35,494 nt of DNA, taken from Geothrix sp. Its GTDB lineage: Bacteria > Acidobacteriota > Holophagae > Holophagales > Holophagaceae. Position numbers and translations under genes: made by a program. This document shows, one piece after another, positions 18,010-27,100 of the stretch; within the stretch, counting starts at the first letter, position 1, and each line of letters begins with the position of its first letter. The notes under the pieces were generated by a model. It made no database searches. It saw only the letters and a list, made by a program, of their open reading frames with translations, and was not told the origin of the DNA. The stretch is from assembly GCA_019449415.1 (NCBI GenBank), contig JAGRPP010000004.1, forward strand, positions 1 through 35,494, given 5' to 3'.

Positions 18010-18777
18010 TCAGACCCGCCGGTGGACCTTGTGGACGGAGGCCTGGTCCACGCACTTCACCAGGATCTCGTCGATGTTCACATGGTCGGGCGCCATGAGG
18101 CTCCACCGCACGCACTCAGCCACATCGAACGCGGTGAGGGGCTTCACGCCCTGGTAGACGGCCTTGGCCTTGTCCCCGTCCTTCAGGCGGACATCGGAGA
18201 ACTCGGTCACGGCCATGCCGGGATCCACGGAGGTGACGCGGATCTGCTCACCGTTCAGCTCCAGGCGCAGGCTCTGGGCCATGGCCTTCACGCCGAACTT
18301 GGAGGCGCAGTAGACGCTGCCGCCCTCGTAGGGCTGATGGCCGGCGGTGGAGCCGATGAAGAAGACATGGCCCCAGCCGGCCTTGCGGAGGTGGGGGAGG
18401 CCCGCGCGGATGGTCTTCACCACGCCCTCCACATTGGTCCGCATCATGGCTTCGAGGTCCTCGTCCGGCGTCTCCCACATCTTGTAGGTTCCGCTGGCCA
18501 GCCCCGCGTTGGCCACCAGCACATGCAGCCCGCCGAGGGCCGCAGCGGCTTCGGTCACGAAGGTGTCCACGCTGGCGGTGTGGCGCGTGTCCACGGCGCC
18601 CGCGAAAGCCTTGATGCCGTGGGCCTTCGTCAGCTCGTCCGCCAGGGCCTGCACGCGCTCCACGCGACGGGCACCCAGGGCCAAGTGGCAGCCCTGCGAG
18701 GCCAGCAGCCGCGCCATGGCTTCGCCGAAGCCGCTGGACGCGCCGGTGATGAGGACGATGGGATGCTCGGGACGCAT
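18010..18777 (-). CDS. Short-chain dehydrogenase/reductase (YdfG-like)
   Basis: A 255-residue classical SDR. The dinucleotide-binding motif TGASSGFG starts at residue 11, the NAG motif is at 90-92, and the active site is Ser143, Tyr156 (VYCASK) and Lys160. A basic pair after beta-2 (GARRVER, 36-41) favours NADP(H). The end, with a DPGMAVTEFSDVR segment, resembles the YdfG/serine 3-dehydrogenase group that acts on 3-hydroxy acids. AGGAG lies 6 bp before the ATG at 18777; the frame stays open upstream but runs into the aminotransferase gene. It is 17 bp downstream of the aminotransferase and likely co-transcribed, which fits a shared amino-acid/2-oxo-acid role. Confidence 0.92.
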   Translation of the reverse strand: MRPEHPIVLITGASSGFGEAMARLLASQGCHLALGARRVERVQALADELTKAHGIKAFAGAVDTRHTASVDTFVTEAAAALGGLHVLVANAGLASGTYKMWETPDEDLEAMMRTNVEGVVKTIRAGLPHLRKAGWGHVFFIGSTAGHQPYEGGSVYCASKFGVKAMAQSLRLELNGEQIRVTSVDPGMAVTEFSDVRLKDGDKAKAVYQGVKPLTAFDVAECVRWSLMAPDHVNIDEILVKCVDQASVHKVHRRV

Positions 18778-18794
18778 GGGGACTCCTGGATGAG

Positions 18795-20150
18795 CTAGCG
18801 GAAGTTGCGGTGGAACTCGCCGAGCGCGTCCACCACTTTCTGGATCTTGTCGGTGGGCGGCAGGATGGTGGTGCGGAAGTGGGCGGTGCCCTCGGCCTGG
18901 CCGAAGCCGGACCCCGGCACCACGCAGATGCCCGTCGCCTCCAGCAGGGCCATGGCGTAGTCGAAGTCCGTGCGGCCCGCCGGCAAGGTGATGCTGGGGA
19001 AGGCGTACATGGCCCCCGCGATCTCGTTGCAGGAGATGCCTTCGATGCGGTTCAAGCCTTCGGCCAACAGGATGGCCCGCTGCTTCAGGGTCTCGAGGAT
19101 GGCGCCCTTCTCCGCGGCGTACCGGGCGTGGGAGGGCATGCCCGGTTTCGGCGGACGCACCATGGCATAGGTGGCGACCTGGCCCGCGAGGTTGGCACAG
19201 AGGCTCACGCTCTGGAGCTTGAGAATCTGGGCGGCCACATCCTCCGGCACATGGCGGTATTCGAAGTACCCGCCCCGCACGCCGCACTCGCCCAGGAAGC
19301 CCTTGGAGCAGGAGTGGAAGCTGAAGAGGGAGACCTCCTTCGCCTCGACCTGGTGCAGCACCTTCGCGAAGGAGACGAACTCATCGCCGGGCAGGTAGAT
19401 GTTCTCCTGGTAGACCTCGTCCGCCAGGATCGAAAGGCCGTGGGCCTTCGCGAAGTCGATGACCATCGCGATGTTGGCCTCGTCCAGCACCGCCCCCGTG
19501 GGGTTGCCGGGGTTGATCACGCAGATGGCCTTCACGCGCGTGCCTTCCGCCTTCGCTTGGGCCAGGGAGGCCTCCAGCATGGGGCGGCTCAGTTTCCAGC
19601 CGTTCGCCTCGTCCAGGTAGTAGGGCACCATGCGCCCTTCGTAGAGCGTGATGGTGGCTGAATACAGCGGGTACTGGGGGATCGGCACCATGATGCCGTC
19701 CTGGGGTCCGCTGAGCAGCAGCCGCAGGATGGTCTGCACGCCTTTGCTGGCGCCGTCCGTGAGGAAGATGGCATCGGGATCCACGCCGATGTGGTCGCGC
19801 TCCAGGATGAACTCGGCCACGGCCTCGCGGATGAACCGCACGCCGCGACTTTCGCTGTAGGCGCCGAGCCCATGCCTGGTGCCGGCGAGGATGGCCTTGG
19901 CCGTCTCGACCACATCCGTGGGGAAGGTGCCCGGAGCCAGGTCCAGGAGGGCCGGGTATTCGCAGAGGGCCAGGATCTGGCGGTTCCAGGTGAGGGCCTT
20001 CTGCCCCAGCGACTGAGGATTCCCGATGTTGCAGTAGATGATCTCGCGCCCCTGCTTCTCCAACTCCCCGGCCCGGGCCACGATGGGCCCCCGCACGGCG
20101 TATTCCGTTTCGAGGACGGCTTTCCCGAGGTCAGTCAAACGGATGGTCAT
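18795..20150 (-). CDS. Alanine aminotransferase, eukaryote-like class I/II
   Basis: A 451-residue fold-type I PLP enzyme. The PLP lysine is Lys283 in SFHSCSKGFLGECGVRGGYFE, a stretch that closely follows eukaryotic alanine transaminases (GPT/ALT) rather than E. coli AlaA/AspC. Other family signs are YCNIGNPQSLGQ at the N-terminus, FLTDGASKGVQ, PIPQYPLYSATITL, VINPGNPTGAVL and ILADEVYQENIY. It should interconvert alanine and 2-oxoglutarate with pyruvate and glutamate. GGAG precedes the ATG. It is the first gene of a two-gene unit with the SDR and is divergent from the acyl-CoA dehydrogenase gene. Confidence 0.93.
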   Translation of the reverse strand: MTIRLTDLGKAVLETEYAVRGPIVARAGELEKQGREIIYCNIGNPQSLGQKALTWNRQILALCEYPALLDLAPGTFPTDVVETAKAILAGTRHGLGAYSESRGVRFIREAVAEFILERDHIGVDPDAIFLTDGASKGVQTILRLLLSGPQDGIMVPIPQYPLYSATITLYEGRMVPYYLDEANGWKLSRPMLEASLAQAKAEGTRVKAICVINPGNPTGAVLDEANIAMVIDFAKAHGLSILADEVYQENIYLPGDEFVSFAKVLHQVEAKEVSLFSFHSCSKGFLGECGVRGGYFEYRHVPEDVAAQILKLQSVSLCANLAGQVATYAMVRPPKPGMPSHARYAAEKGAILETLKQRAILLAEGLNRIEGISCNEIAGAMYAFPSITLPAGRTDFDYAMALLEATGICVVPGSGFGQAEGTAHFRTTILPPTDKIQKVVDALGEFHRNFR

Positions 20151-20228
20151 GGGCGCTCCAACCCTTGAGTTTAACCTCAGCCCGCCCTGTGACCGCCGTC
20201 ATCCTACTCCGCGTCAGGGCCTCCGGCC

Positions 20229-20268
20229 TTGGGCGGGGGCGGGCAGCCAGATAGACTGGAGGTTCCAG
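20229..20268 (+). promoter_or_regulatory. Promoter and possible operator of the acyl-CoA dehydrogenase gene
   Basis: TTGGGC (20229-20234) and TAGACT (20252-20257) are separated by 17 bp. Directly at the end of the -10 is a small palindrome, CTGGA-GGT-TCCAG (20256-20268), where a repressor would block initiation. The leader to 20315 would be about 50 nt. Confidence 0.45.
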
Positions 20269-20314
20269 ATTCACACATCCACGCCACCTCCCCTCCTTTT
20301 CAGAAGAGGCTTTC

Positions 20315-21460
20315 ATGCTCGGTTTCTCGCTTTCCCCTGAACAGCTGGCCGAAAAAGAGCGGGCCCATGCCTTCGCCGAGAAGATCATGCGTCCCGTGGC
20401 CCGCAAGTACGACGAGACCGGCGAGTGGGCCGTGGATGTCTACAAGGCCGCCTTCGACTATGGCTACCTCCAGGCCCTGGTGCCCGAGGACTGCGGCGGC
20501 CCCGGCGCCAAGCAGATCGAGGAAGCCATCGTTTGCGAGGAGCTGGCCTGGGGCTGCGCCGGCCTCTACACCTCCATCATGGCCAACGGCCTGGCCATGA
20601 CGCCCCTGCTGGTCGCGGCCTCCCCCGAACAGAAGAAGAAGTGGCTGGGGATGCTCGCCGAGGAGCCCAAGTTCGCGGCCTTCTCCCTGTCCGAACCCAA
20701 CGCCGGTTCCGATGCCGGCGGCATGAGCTGCCGTGCCGAAAAGAAGGGCGACAAGTACATCATCAACGGCACCAAGTGCTACTGCACCAACGGCGGCTAC
20801 GCCGACTGGTACGCCCTCTTCGCCAGCACCGACCCCAGCAAGGGCGCCCGCGGCACCAGCTGCATCGTGGTGCCCCGCGACACGCCGGGCCTGGTGGTGG
20901 GCAAGGCCATGGACAAGATGGGCCAGCGCGCCTCCAACCAGGTGGAGCTCTACTTCAACGACGCCGAGGTGCCCGTGGAGAACCTTCTGGGCAAGGAGGG
21001 CATGGGCTTCGTCATTGCCATGAAGACCCTGGATCAGACCCGCGCCGCCGTGGCCGCCGGAGGCGTGGGCGTGGCCCGCGCCGCCTACGAAATCGCCCTG
21101 CAGTACGCCAAGACCCGCATCCAGTTCGGCCAGCCCATCTTCGCCAACCAGGCCATCAGCTTCATGCTGGCGGACATGGCCAAGAAGATCGAAGCCAGCC
21201 GCCTGCTCACCTGGCAGGCCGCCTGGATGACCGACAACGGCATCAAGAACTCCAAGCAGAGCGCCATCGCCAAGACCTTCGCCACCGACACCGCCATGGA
21301 AGTCAGCACCGACGCTGTGCAGATCCTCGGCGGCAACGGCTACAGCCGCGACTACCTGGTCGAGAAGTGCATGCGCGACGCCAAGCTCCTCCAGATCTAT
21401 GAAGGAACGAACCAGATCCAGCGGCTGGTCATCGCCAAGGAAATCCAGCAGGGGAACTGA
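20315..21460 (+). CDS. Acyl-CoA dehydrogenase
   Basis: A 381-residue flavoenzyme of the short/medium-chain acyl-CoA dehydrogenase family, performing the first oxidation of beta-oxidation and passing electrons to ETF. Flavin/substrate motifs are AAFSLSEPNAGSDAGG (the ACAD signature 1 region) and GGNGYSRDYLVEKCMRDAK; the catalytic base is Glu363 in IYEGTNQIQRLVIAK. The length is the family norm. AGAGG lies 5 bp before the ATG. The protein-coding DNA is strongly C-ending, which suggests a highly expressed gene. It is followed by a strong hairpin at 21481-21512. Substrate chain length cannot be fixed by eye; butyryl-type specificity is likely. Confidence 0.94.
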   Translation: MLGFSLSPEQLAEKERAHAFAEKIMRPVARKYDETGEWAVDVYKAAFDYGYLQALVPEDCGGPGAKQIEEAIVCEELAWGCAGLYTSIMANGLAMTPLLVAASPEQKKKWLGMLAEEPKFAAFSLSEPNAGSDAGGMSCRAEKKGDKYIINGTKCYCTNGGYADWYALFASTDPSKGARGTSCIVVPRDTPGLVVGKAMDKMGQRASNQVELYFNDAEVPVENLLGKEGMGFVIAMKTLDQTRAAVAAGGVGVARAAYEIALQYAKTRIQFGQPIFANQAISFMLADMAKKIEASRLLTWQAAWMTDNGIKNSKQSAIAKTFATDTAMEVSTDAVQILGGNGYSRDYLVEKCMRDAKLLQIYEGTNQIQRLVIAKEIQQGN

Positions 21461-21480
21461 CGGTCAGAGAACGCCCTATC

Positions 21481-21512
21481 CTCAGAAGGCGGCCCCAGGG
21501 CCGCCTTCTGAG
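21481..21512 (+). terminator. Strong hairpin between the acyl-CoA dehydrogenase and SMR genes
   Basis: A perfect 14-bp inverted repeat (CTCAGAAGGCGGCC with its complement) around a CCAG loop. It ends 14 nt before the next ATG. It has no T-tract, so it may terminate the dehydrogenase transcript or sit in the SMR leader. Confidence 0.6.
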
Positions 21513-21526
21513 TTCCTGGAGCCCCC

Positions 21527-21847
21527 ATGCGCAGCTGGATCCTCCTCCTCGTGGCCGGTCTCCTGGAGACGGGCTGGGCCATCGGCCTGAAATACACACA
21601 GGGCTTCACGCGGCCCCTGGCCTCGGTCCTCACGGGCCTGGCCATCGTGGGCAGCATGGTCCTGCTGGGGCTGGCCGCCAAGGAACTGCCCATCGGCACC
21701 GCCTATCCGGTGTGGGTGGGCATCGGGGCCTTCGGGGCGGCCGTGCTGGGCATGGTCCTCTTCAAGGAGCCGGTGACGCCGGGCCGGATCTTCTTCCTTA
21801 TCCTGCTCATGGTGGCGGTCCTGGGCCTGAAGGCGACCACCGCCTGA
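21527..21847 (+). CDS. SMR-family exporter, SugE/Gdx type
   Basis: A 106-residue four-helix protein of the small multidrug resistance family. The opening RSWILLLVAGLLETGWAIGLKYTQGF follows SugE/Gdx, with the essential membrane glutamate at Glu14 and the Gdx-type WAIGLKYTQGFTR stretch; the later PIGTAYPVWVGIGAFGAAVLGM segment is also typical. Family members of this subtype export guanidinium in exchange for protons; others export quaternary ammonium compounds. GGAG lies 6 bp before the ATG. I looked for a guanidine riboswitch: the upstream hairpin has a CCAG loop rather than the ACGR loops of the guanidine-II class, so none is called. Confidence 0.9.
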   Translation: MRSWILLLVAGLLETGWAIGLKYTQGFTRPLASVLTGLAIVGSMVLLGLAAKELPIGTAYPVWVGIGAFGAAVLGMVLFKEPVTPGRIFFLILLMVAVLGLKATTA

Positions 21848-21872
21848 CCCTTCTCGCTGGGGATTTTGGGGC

Positions 21873-21901
21873 TTGAAGACCTCCCCGCCCATCCCTAGAA
21901 T
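21873..21901 (+). promoter_or_regulatory. Sigma-70-type promoter of the cold-shock gene
   Basis: TTGAAG (21873-21878), a 17-bp spacer and TAGAAT (21896-21901). Transcription would begin near 21908, giving a leader of about 160 nt. Confidence 0.65.
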
Positions 21902-21907
21902 CCCTTT

Positions 21908-22069
21908 CAACCAACCATCTTTACCAGCCCAACAGCCGTGAAAGTGGGGTGGGACTCCCGCCGGGGATCCCGGTTTCACTCGGGCGCAAGCCCCCGCGAC
22001 TCGCGCGCCTGGCGCGCGTCGCGCGACCAACCTCCAGGCGCGAGGGGCTTGGCCCCCGGGAAGAAGGAC
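21908..22069 (+). promoter_or_regulatory. Long structured 5' leader of the cold-shock gene
   Basis: Several hairpins can be drawn: GTGAAA/TTTCAC closing 21938-21979; GGGC-GCAA-GCCC (21982-21993) with a GNRA-type loop; CGCGCGC-CTG-GCGCGCG (22002-22018); and GGGGC-TTG-GCCCC (22044-22056), which ends 4 nt before the AAGAAGG ribosome site. Cold-shock mRNAs in other bacteria have long leaders that refold at low temperature; this one is built like that, though no named RNA family was recognised. Confidence 0.5.
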
Positions 22070-22273
22070 ATGTCCGAAGGTACCGTCAAGTGGTTCAACG
22101 CCGAGAAGGGTTTCGGCTTCATCACCCCCGACGAGGGTGGGCCCGACATCTTCGTCCACTACTCCGCCGTGCAGACCAAGGGATTCCGCTCCCTGGACGA
22201 GAAGCAGCGCGTCAGCTTCGAGGTGGTGCAGGGCCCCAAGGGCCCCCAGGCCGCGAATGTGAACAAGGTCTGA
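22070..22273 (+). CDS. Cold-shock domain protein (CspA family)
   Basis: A 67-residue single cold-shock domain protein, an RNA/DNA chaperone that melts secondary structure. Both RNA-binding motifs are present: RNP1 as KGFGFI and RNP2 as IFVHYS, with the usual [14 protein letters not shown] start. I start at the ATG of 22070 (AAGAAGG just upstream); the frame opens earlier, but those codons lie in the structured leader. It has its own promoter and a hairpin terminator 15 bp after the stop. Confidence 0.97.
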   Translation: MSEGTVKWFNAEKGFGFITPDEGGPDIFVHYSAVQTKGFRSLDEKQRVSFEVVQGPKGPQAANVNKV

Positions 22274-22288
22274 ACCCGACCTCTTTTC

Positions 22289-22314
22289 CGAGCCCCGGTC
22301 CCGGCCGGGGCTCG
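22289..22314 (+). terminator. Hairpin terminator of the cold-shock gene
   Basis: CGAGCCCCGG and CCGGGGCTCG form a perfect 10-bp stem around a 6-nt loop. No T-tract follows. Confidence 0.65.
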
Positions 22315-22358
22315 GCGCGTACCGTCGTTGCCTACCCGTCGTCGCGTACCATGGGCCC

Positions 22359-24038
22359 ATGCTCTCTGCGCGCCTCCGCCCGGTCCTGGGCCTCCTCCTG
22401 ATCCTCGTGGTGGTCGTCCTTTCCCTGGAAGGCTTCCGGCAGGAGCCCCGGTTCGGGTGGATCCTGGCGAGCACCCTCATCGTCGGGGTGTGGCTGGGCT
22501 GGGCCATCCGGCAGGTCTGGATCTATCCGGCCCTCCTGGCCCGGGCCGAGATTCTGTGGAGCGCGGGCGAGCCGGCCTCGTCCGTCGCGGAATGCCTGGA
22601 CCGGGCCCCCCTGGCCACCGGGGAGCTGGGCTACCGCATCCACCTCCTCCGCAGCGCCGCCCATCAGGCGCTCGGCTACCGGGACCGAGCCTGGCTGGAC
22701 CTCCTGGAGGGGCAGCTGTCGCGCCTGCCGCTGTGGAAGCGCCTTGTGGTGGCGCGGGCTTTCCGCAAGGTTCCGGACCTTCCCTCGGCGCGCCGCCTGG
22801 CTTGGGGCGAACGCCTCATCCGGCTGGCTCCCCGCATGGCGCGGCTGCGTCACCTGCAAGGCATCCTCCTGCTCCGGTCCGGCGACGCCGAGGCGCTGCA
22901 CCAGGCCTGGGTCCACTTCGAGGCGGCTCTGCCCCTGGCCTGGGACGATCCCCTGGTCCTCGACGATCTGATGCTGGCCGGCCTGCAGCACGGCCGCGAG
23001 GAGGTGGCCGAGCGGACCCTGACCGTGCTCATGGCCCGCCACGGCGATCCGCGCCTGTCCTGGGACCGCGGGGCCGCCGGCATGCACCTGCTGCGCAGCG
23101 GTCATCCCGCCGAAGCCCTGGCCCTCATCCAGGCCCTGCCTCCGGAGCGGCGTACGCAGCCCCAGCACTGGCTGGTGGAGAGCATCTCCCGGCGCCGGCT
23201 GGGAGATCTCGAAGGTTCCTGGCAAGTGGCCGAAGCCGCGGTCCGCCAGCTTCCGGAGGCCTTCCGCCTCTGGATGGAGCGCCACCAGATCGCGCTGGAG
23301 CTCCGCCGCGACGACGAGGCGCTCCGCAGCCTGGAGAAGGCCTGGAAGGTCATCCCGGGCGGCGCCGAGGGGGAATCCCTCCGACAGGAATGGCAGCTCC
23401 GGCGAGCCGAGTTCGCCTTCTGGTGGGAGGACCAGCCCGATCTGGCGAAGTCGCTTCTCGAAAAGCTTCCGCCCGAACACCAGGGTCAGCATCACCCCCC
23501 CCTCCTCCTGCAGATCGAGGTGGCCCTGGGCGAGTACGAGACCGCCTATGCCGAAGTGATCGCCCTGCTCAAAGCCGAGCCCGGCAACCCGGAGCTCCTG
23601 CTGCTCCAGGCGGACTGCCTGGCGGGCATGGAGACCTGGGAAGCCCTGCTGCCCTACCTGAACGGCCTGGGCGAGACCTGCCGGGAGTATCCGGCCTTCT
23701 GGCACCTGCGGGGCCTGGCCCAGGCCAACCTGGGCGATCACCTGCCGGCCCGGCTCGATCTCGAGCGCGCCGTCCGCCTGGATCCCCAGCACCTGAGGTA
23801 CCTGCTGGATGCGGGCCACGGCTGTGCCGAGCTGGGGGACTGGGATCGCGCCGAGGGCCACTGGCGCCAGGCCCTGCAAGTCGATGGCCGGTCCGAAGAG
23901 GCCCTCATCCACCTGGCCGAGGCACGGCGCGAGCTGGAGGACCTCGAGGGCGCCCGGCGCTACCTGCGCGAATGCCTGCTGCACCACCCCGACAGCGCGG
24001 ATGCGCAAGCGCGGCTGGCCGAGCTGGAGGCCAACTAG
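22359..24038 (+). CDS. Membrane-anchored TPR protein
   Basis: A 559-residue protein. Two hydrophobic helices at the N-terminus (about 9-26, LGLLLILVVVVLSLEGF, and 33-55, GWILASTLIVGVWLGWAI) make a hairpin that should leave the rest in the cytoplasm or place it on one membrane face. Nearly all of residues 60-559 is tetratricopeptide-like, with many helical pairs such as ARLDLERAVRLDPQHLRYLL, EGHWRQALQVDGRSEEALIH and GARRYLRECLLHHPDSADAQ. The two N-terminal helices and TPR body resemble LapB/YciM or HemY-like scaffolds in outline only; no rubredoxin zinc motif is visible. Likely a scaffold for an envelope complex. There is no strong ribosome site. It ends 13 bp before the operator-like repeats of the RHS gene. 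Confidence 0.75.
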   Translation: MLSARLRPVLGLLLILVVVVLSLEGFRQEPRFGWILASTLIVGVWLGWAIRQVWIYPALLARAEILWSAGEPASSVAECLDRAPLATGELGYRIHLLRSAAHQALGYRDRAWLDLLEGQLSRLPLWKRLVVARAFRKVPDLPSARRLAWGERLIRLAPRMARLRHLQGILLLRSGDAEALHQAWVHFEAALPLAWDDPLVLDDLMLAGLQHGREEVAERTLTVLMARHGDPRLSWDRGAAGMHLLRSGHPAEALALIQALPPERRTQPQHWLVESISRRRLGDLEGSWQVAEAAVRQLPEAFRLWMERHQIALELRRDDEALRSLEKAWKVIPGGAEGESLRQEWQLRRAEFAFWWEDQPDLAKSLLEKLPPEHQGQHHPPLLLQIEVALGEYETAYAEVIALLKAEPGNPELLLLQADCLAGMETWEALLPYLNGLGETCREYPAFWHLRGLAQANLGDHLPARLDLERAVRLDPQHLRYLLDAGHGCAELGDWDRAEGHWRQALQVDGRSEEALIHLAEARRELEDLEGARRYLRECLLHHPDSADAQARLAELEAN

Positions 24039-24051
24039 TCGCCGGGGGCTT

Positions 24052-24091
24052 CTTAACAACGCTTAACAAAACTACACAACACTTAACAGCG
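24052..24091 (+). promoter_or_regulatory. Four tandem 10-bp repeats, likely response-regulator operator
   Basis: Four consecutive 10-mers start with CTTAACA, CTTAACA, CTACACA and CTTAACA at 24052, 24062, 24072 and 24082: three identical 7-mers and one with two changes. The period of about one helical turn is what OmpR/PhoB-type response regulators bind as tandem dimers; B. subtilis PhoP boxes (TTAACA with an 11-bp period) look similar. A weak -10-like TAGCCT at 24111-24116 follows, as for an activator-dependent promoter. It lies 54 bp before the RHS GTG. Confidence 0.65.
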
Positions 24092-24144
24092 ATGCCTTCC
24101 AGGGCGGAGGTAGCCTGGGCCGAAACACTCGACCCGGAGTTTCT

Positions 24145-27100
24145 GTGTTCCCTGGTGCATCCGCGCTCTGCCGTGATCTTGTCCGCCTTCTGCTGAAGGC
24201 CTCCTGCTGGGCCAGGCGAGGGTTGGGCCGCCTTCGCGAACCGGGCGCGCTTCGGGGAAGCGGGCTTGGTGTTGGATGGATGTTGGTTTTGGCCTGCATC
24301 CAGGCCTTTGCGGGAGCCGAGGGAGATCCGCTCCACGAAACGCCATCGTCCCATCGGACGATCAAGCTCGGGATCGGATCCGTCGATGCCGTGAGCGGGA
24401 GCCTGAATCTGCGAGTCCCCCTGGGGCCGAGACTTCCGGGCCGGATTCCCATCGGGTTCACCTGGTCCTTCGACAACCAGGATGGTCTGCAGTCGGCCTA
24501 TGGTCCATCGGGCGGGGCCGGGAGCGCCCTCGGCGGGGATGTGCGGCCCGTGGTCTGGCCGGCGATGATGAATTTTGGCGACAGTCCGCTTCAATGCACC
24601 GTCCTGGTGGATGGTCATCCGATGGTCTTCCACCGGCGCTACGAGGCTGGAAGAATGCCCCGTCTTGCAGACCTGCAGAGCCGCATGCTGGAGCGTGGGG
24701 TGAACCCGGCCCCACCAAGGACGCCCCCTCCTGGCTATCTCCTCAGTGATCCTGGGTCTCTGCAAGTGACCGGGGCGCTCCCGTCCAGCGATGGCACCAA
24801 ATTCCTGGTGGCCTTCTCCTACCTGGCGACGGTCGAGCACTACGACAAGAACACGCAGGAAACCGTCCTCTCCACGCGGGCCTTGGCCCCGGGCTACGCG
24901 ATCATCGATGGACCCAATGCCATCTGGACCCAGCGGGGAAACGGCGTCCTTCCCTTTGGACATGCACTGACGCACTTCAGCAACCGCTGGGGAGACCACA
25001 TCACCGTGGAGGAATCCGAAACGACGGTGGAGCCTGATTTCCAGGTCCTCACCACCATCGTGATCCAGGATCAGGTGGCGCCAGGCAACACTTTGACTCT
25101 GTCCGTGACCCCGTCAGGCCTGCCGGCTACCTATCGGAAATCCGGTACCGATGCACGCAGCGGTCTGCCCTATGACTACCCCGCCAGCCTCCGCTCGACC
25201 GGCCAGATGGAAGTAACGAACTCGCTCGGCCTGCCCAAAGCCACCCTTCTGGGAGCGTGCGCCTCCAAGCAGCGCTTTGTTCCGAAACCGGCCAGTGCCT
25301 GCCCTGGGTACGATCCGCAGGCAGCCCCTGAGCCTGAATACACCTGGGACTACGGATTCGTACCCCTTACGATCACCCATACCGCCGAGGACCAGTCCGT
25401 CCAGAAGCTCGGTTTTGATTGGGGCGAGGGTCTCTGGCTCACGGGCAACCTGAAACAAATCGACTACCCCAACGGCCTTCGGGAGAGCTTTCAATACGAT
25501 TCCGCCGTCCGCCTCTCGGCCCTGAGCTTCAGCGAATGCGATGGTGCCTGGATGGGGTTCCGACATGTGCGGGGAGCATACGCCCAGGAAGAAGAGCTCG
25601 GAGCCTTCGTCTCACGCAGTGTGGCTCGGATCTCTCGGCAGGACACGGTCGGAACCACCCCAGGGGAATGCTATCAAATCCTGCGGGTGCGGCCCTGGTG
25701 GGATGGGACACCACTCGGCCAGACCCGCACGCTATGGACATGCAAAGAATACGAGAGCTCGACGGCCATCCTGCACTATCCCGTCGCACAGCCGGATTCG
25801 GGATCGCCTTATCGGGCGGTTCGGCTGACCCATCCCTCCTATCGAGATGATCTGGACCTGAGCGGTCCCCAGGGCTATCTGTTCGCCACGACCGCCGTGC
25901 TTTACGAGGAGAACCTGACGGGCACCGGCCTGTCCGCACTCCGCCCTTCAGACCTGGGATCGGACCCATTCCAGGTTGTCGTCTACGATGGCTTCGATCT
26001 GCGGAGCTGGGCGAACCCGTCGGGATCTTTGGCCAATGGGCTGCCCGTCAATGCCGTGCCTCTGCGCACGACCGTTCATACCAAAGATCTTCCCACCCGT
26101 ACGACCGTGGCTGGGAACCCCAACACGCCCGGAGCCCGGGATGACTACGGGCCCGTGATCACCGACGAATACACCGATATCCCGTCGCAGACCCTGCCAA
26201 CGCCAGATGGCGCAGCCGTGCCGGTCTGGAGCAATGCTCTCCCGTCAATGGAATCCTCCCGGCCGACTTGGCGGCGCGGCGAGATCCAGCGGAGTTTCGA
26301 TGGGTCTAGGATGGCTCTGCAAATCAAATCAGACCGGAAGAGCCTGACGCTGGATTCGGCCCAGACCCACACGGCACGCTTCGCCTCGGCGAACTCGGCT
26401 CTCCCGGCGGCTCCACCCGCCAACCGTGTGGGCCAGGCAGATTTCGGGACCACGACCTACGACTACGACGACCTCGGCAGGGTCATTCGGCAACAGGGAG
26501 ATCGAGCCGGATTCTCGGCGGTCGAGGCTCGAAGCTATGTGCCCGGGTTCCCCTTGATATTGGATCTTCGGAAAGAGCCTCTGTTGGGGCCTGACGGGCC
26601 GTACCTCCCCAATCCCGATCGACCCGAGGTGGTGGCGGGGAAGGCCTATACCTGGCTGGACACTCATGTCCAGGCGGGTCCATCCACCGTCATGGACAAG
26701 GTTGACGGGCGCGTGGAGTCGTTCTCCTACGAAACCCAATTGGGCCGCGAGATCTCCCACACGGATGTCCTTGGCATCACCACCCGGACGGATTACGACG
26801 CCTGGGGCCGCAAATGGCGGATGATGCGGCAGCAGAAGGGCGTGGTCGGCTCGGTCATCGCCGAGAGCACCTACGATGTCAACGGCCGCTGGAAGGAGGA
26901 ATCGGTGACCGCCGACGGCAAGACGCTGCGCACCCGTACGGAATGGGATGCCTTTGGCCGAACCATGAAAGTGATTACCTTCGATGCGGCCGGCTCGAGG
27001 GTCGGAGAGCAGGCCTTCGAATACGATGGCTTCGGACAGAAGACGGCTCAAAGTCCCAACCTGAAACCAACCCAGCAACCCTGGGGCATGGAGCGGTGGG

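Noticed and set aside
21461..21526. A guanidine riboswitch in front of the SMR gene.
   Set aside because: There is only one hairpin and its CCAG loop does not match the ACGR loops of guanidine-II; no space exists for the larger guanidine-I fold.
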